The translations under genes and the position numbers were made by a program. This document shows, one piece after another, positions 7,714-8,765 of a DNA stretch of 8,765 nt. How positions within the stretch are numbered: the stretch's first letter is position 1; every line of letters starts with the position of its first letter. Location of the stretch: NCBI GenBank assembly GCA_017303735.1, contig JAFLCF010000178.1:1-8765 (forward strand). The letters run 5' to 3'. The stretch comes from Anaerolineae bacterium (GTDB taxonomy: Bacteria; Chloroflexota; Anaerolineae; Anaerolineales; Villigracilaceae). The notes under the pieces were generated by a model. The model did no database searches. It was not told where the DNA came from and was given only the letters and a program-made list of their open reading frames with translations.

Positions 7714-7754
7714 GAATCGGTACATTGGGAATTGGAAACCCAATGTACCGATTC
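7714..7754. repeat. 16-bp perfect inverted repeat upstream of dtd
   Basis: GAATCGGTACATTGGG (7714-7729) and CCCAATGTACCGATTC (7739-7754) are perfect inverted copies around a 9-base spacer (AATTGGAAA). It begins 13 bases after the trpS stop and ends 15 bases before the dtd ATG. No T-run follows. The right arm merges into two tandem GATTCCC-type heptamers. It could be an mRNA hairpin hiding or insulating the dtd start, an operator, or a dispersed repeat. Confidence 0.85.
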
Positions 7755-7769
7755 CCGATTCCCAACCTT

Positions 7770-8207
7770 ATGCGCCTCCTCATCCAACGAGTTTCCCAAG
7801 CCAGTGTCACAGTAGAACAGCAGACTATTTCCAGCATCGGAAAGGGTCTGCTGATTTTATTAGGCATTGGTCATGGCGATGGAGAAGAGCAGGTGCAATT
7901 CCTTGCCGAAAAGACCGCCAACCTGCGTATCTTTGAAGATGAGCAAGGCAAAACCAACCTCTCGATATTGGATGTGAAAGGGGAAGCCATTGTCGTTTCG
8001 CAATTCACCTTGTATGCAAATGCCAGTAAAGGGCGTCGCCCTTCTTTTATAGAAGCCGCATTGCCCGAAGCCGCCGAGCCGTTGGTCGATCGTTTCATCG
8101 AACTTCTACGTTCGCATGGCGTGCCCACCCAAACTGGAAAATTCGGTGCAAATATGCAAGTGGAAATCCACAATGACGGACCCGTCACCATCTGGTTGGA
8201 GAAATAA
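7770..8207 (+). CDS. dtd: D-aminoacyl-tRNA deacylase, 145 aa
   Basis: Hydrolyses D-amino acids (and mischarged glycine) from tRNA as a cytoplasmic dimer, recycling tRNA and preventing misuse of D-residues. It begins [15 protein letters not shown], the standard DTD N-terminus. It has [17 protein letters not shown] (active-site segment, about 77-93) and ends with [21 protein letters not shown], which carries the family's Gly-Pro motif (NDGPVT). The 145-residue length is exactly typical. ATG 7770 was chosen over the in-frame ATGs at 7710 and 7743, because the upstream codons are encoded by the inverted repeat. There is no Shine-Dalgarno before 7770 and a strong hairpin stands just upstream, so expression may depend on trpS read-through. 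The stop is one base before the next gene's ATG. Confidence 0.96.
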   Translation: MRLLIQRVSQASVTVEQQTISSIGKGLLILLGIGHGDGEEQVQFLAEKTANLRIFEDEQGKTNLSILDVKGEAIVVSQFTLYANASKGRRPSFIEAALPEAAEPLVDRFIELLRSHGVPTQTGKFGANMQVEIHNDGPVTIWLEK

Positions 8208-8208
8208 A

Positions 8209-8694
8209 ATGAAACGCCCTAATTTCCTCCAACGCGGATTGCACCGCCTTCTGATGATCAAACCTGTCACTGCCTTTTTTGCCACCCGCACCCATGTTCT
8301 CGACGGTTTTATCCTCAAACTCACCGGTGGCAAGCACACCCTCACCGAGCTTCTCGGCTGGAATATCGTTCAGATAGTCACTGTCGGTGCGAAAACAGGC
8401 AACAAACACACCTCCATCCTCATCGCCGTTATGGATGGAGACAAAGTAGCACTCATCGGCTCCAATTTTGGGCGGCAACACAACCCCGGCTGGTATTACA
8501 ACCTCAAGAAACACCCCGAGTGCGAGGTGACGCTGAACAGCGTCACAGGGCGCTACCTTGCTCGTGAGACCCAGGGCACAGAACGAGAAACCTACTGGCA
8601 AAAGGCAGTTTCCCTCTATGCCGGGTATGAAAAATACAGAGAAAGAGCCTCCCACCGCCAAATTCCGGTCATCCTGCTCGAACCCATTAAATAA
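8209..8694 (+). CDS. deazaflavin (F420)-dependent nitroreductase-like protein, 161 aa
   Basis: Likely member of the Ddn/DUF385 split-barrel family of F420H2-dependent nitro/quinone reductases; some members may use other flavins. Evidence is the central block: GWNIVQIVTVGAKTGNKHTSILIAV (64-88), then ALIGSNFGRQHNPGWYYNLKKHPECEVTL (about 93-121), including the family pattern G-x-x-x-x-P-x-W-x-x-N-L-x-x-x-P. A basic amphipathic N-terminus (KRPNFLQRGLHRLLMIKP) may associate with the membrane, as in mycobacterial Ddn. ATG 8209 is 1 base after the dtd stop and is preceded by GGAG (8198-8201) inside dtd at about 7 bases, so it is very probably co-transcribed with dtd. The frame extends to ATG 8116 within dtd; this is rejected as overlap. 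F420 use is inferred from the family. Confidence 0.85.
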   Translation: MKRPNFLQRGLHRLLMIKPVTAFFATRTHVLDGFILKLTGGKHTLTELLGWNIVQIVTVGAKTGNKHTSILIAVMDGDKVALIGSNFGRQHNPGWYYNLKKHPECEVTLNSVTGRYLARETQGTERETYWQKAVSLYAGYEKYRERASHRQIPVILLEPIK

Positions 8695-8723
8695 TTGCCA
8701 AGATTAGAATTTCATGATAAATT
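8695..8723 (+). promoter_or_regulatory. putative promoter for the gene at the right edge
   Basis: TTGCCA (8695-8700, 5 of 6) and TAAATT (8718-8723, 4 of 6), the latter with an upstream TG (8715-8716) as an extended -10, are 17 bases apart. The -35 begins immediately after the nitroreductase stop codon. Transcription would start near 8730, only about 6 bases before the ATG at 8736. Confidence 0.5.
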
Positions 8724-8735
8724 AAGCCTTGAAGG

Positions 8736-8765
8736 ATGCAAGAGGTTTTCGTTGTGGAAGGAAGA
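8736..8765 (+). CDS. N-terminus of a gene cut by the right edge, possibly a thiolase
   Basis: Ten codons from ATG 8736 to the window end read MQEVFVVEGR without a stop. The pattern resembles the start of acetyl-CoA acetyltransferases (M-x-E-V-x-I/V-V-x-G-x-R-T-P), but ten residues cannot establish this. GAAGG abuts the ATG, too close for a normal ribosome site. A promoter-like sequence lies just upstream. Confidence 0.35.
   Translation, partial: MQEVFVVEGR

Noticed and set aside
7089..7799. 236-codon - strand frame opposite trpS
   Set aside because: Long because of codon bias in trpS on the other strand; composition and lack of any domain mark it as a shadow.

Overview
The window is an ordinary-looking housekeeping stretch of a bacterial chromosome of roughly 50% GC, with tightly packed genes and no phage, IS or CRISPR signature. 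Gene content and protein style (MaeB-type malic enzyme, FmdB zinc ribbon, Rdx protein, TrpRS with a cysteine cluster, Ddn-like nitroreductase, palindromic GTAGG...CCTAC repeats and heptanucleotide repeats between genes) most resemble an Anaerolineae-type Chloroflexota. That is an inference from family resemblance and was not checked by any search.

Left part (1-5221, + strand): the 3' part of a malic enzyme/phosphotransacetylase-like fusion gene enters from the left edge and ends at a strong intrinsic terminator. An MFS transporter gene follows, apparently with a promoter placed so close to the ATG that the mRNA would be leaderless. Its stop codon overlaps the start of a polytopic GT-C-like membrane protein gene (TAATG), so the two are probably translationally coupled. 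The membrane protein carries an in-frame palindromic repeat element in a loop.

Middle (5222-6419, - strand): a convergent hairpin separates this unit from a small Gln/Gly-rich DUF937-like gene and an FmdB-family zinc-ribbon gene. A terminator lies between these two. fmdB has a near-consensus sigma70 promoter (TTGTCA-17-TATAAT), which faces a divergent + strand promoter.

Right part (6420-8765, + strand): the divergent promoter drives a short gene that conventional calling would miss or truncate. Read through an in-frame UGA at 6453-6455 it encodes a complete 79-residue SelW-like (Rdx) protein with a C-x-x-U redox motif. A hairpin downstream of the UGA has the size and position expected of a bacterial SECIS. 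I consider this hidden selenoprotein the most important content of the window. Then come trpS (with a C-x21-C-x6-C-x2-C cysteine set suggesting an Fe-S cluster), dtd (D-aminoacyl-tRNA deacylase) and, one base after the dtd stop, a deazaflavin-dependent nitroreductase-like gene. A promoter and the first ten codons of another gene lie at the right edge.

Functional links: trpS and dtd both serve tRNA charging and its quality control. The Rdx selenoprotein and the Ddn-like protein are both redox proteins. The remaining neighbours look like ordinary accretions rather than one pathway.
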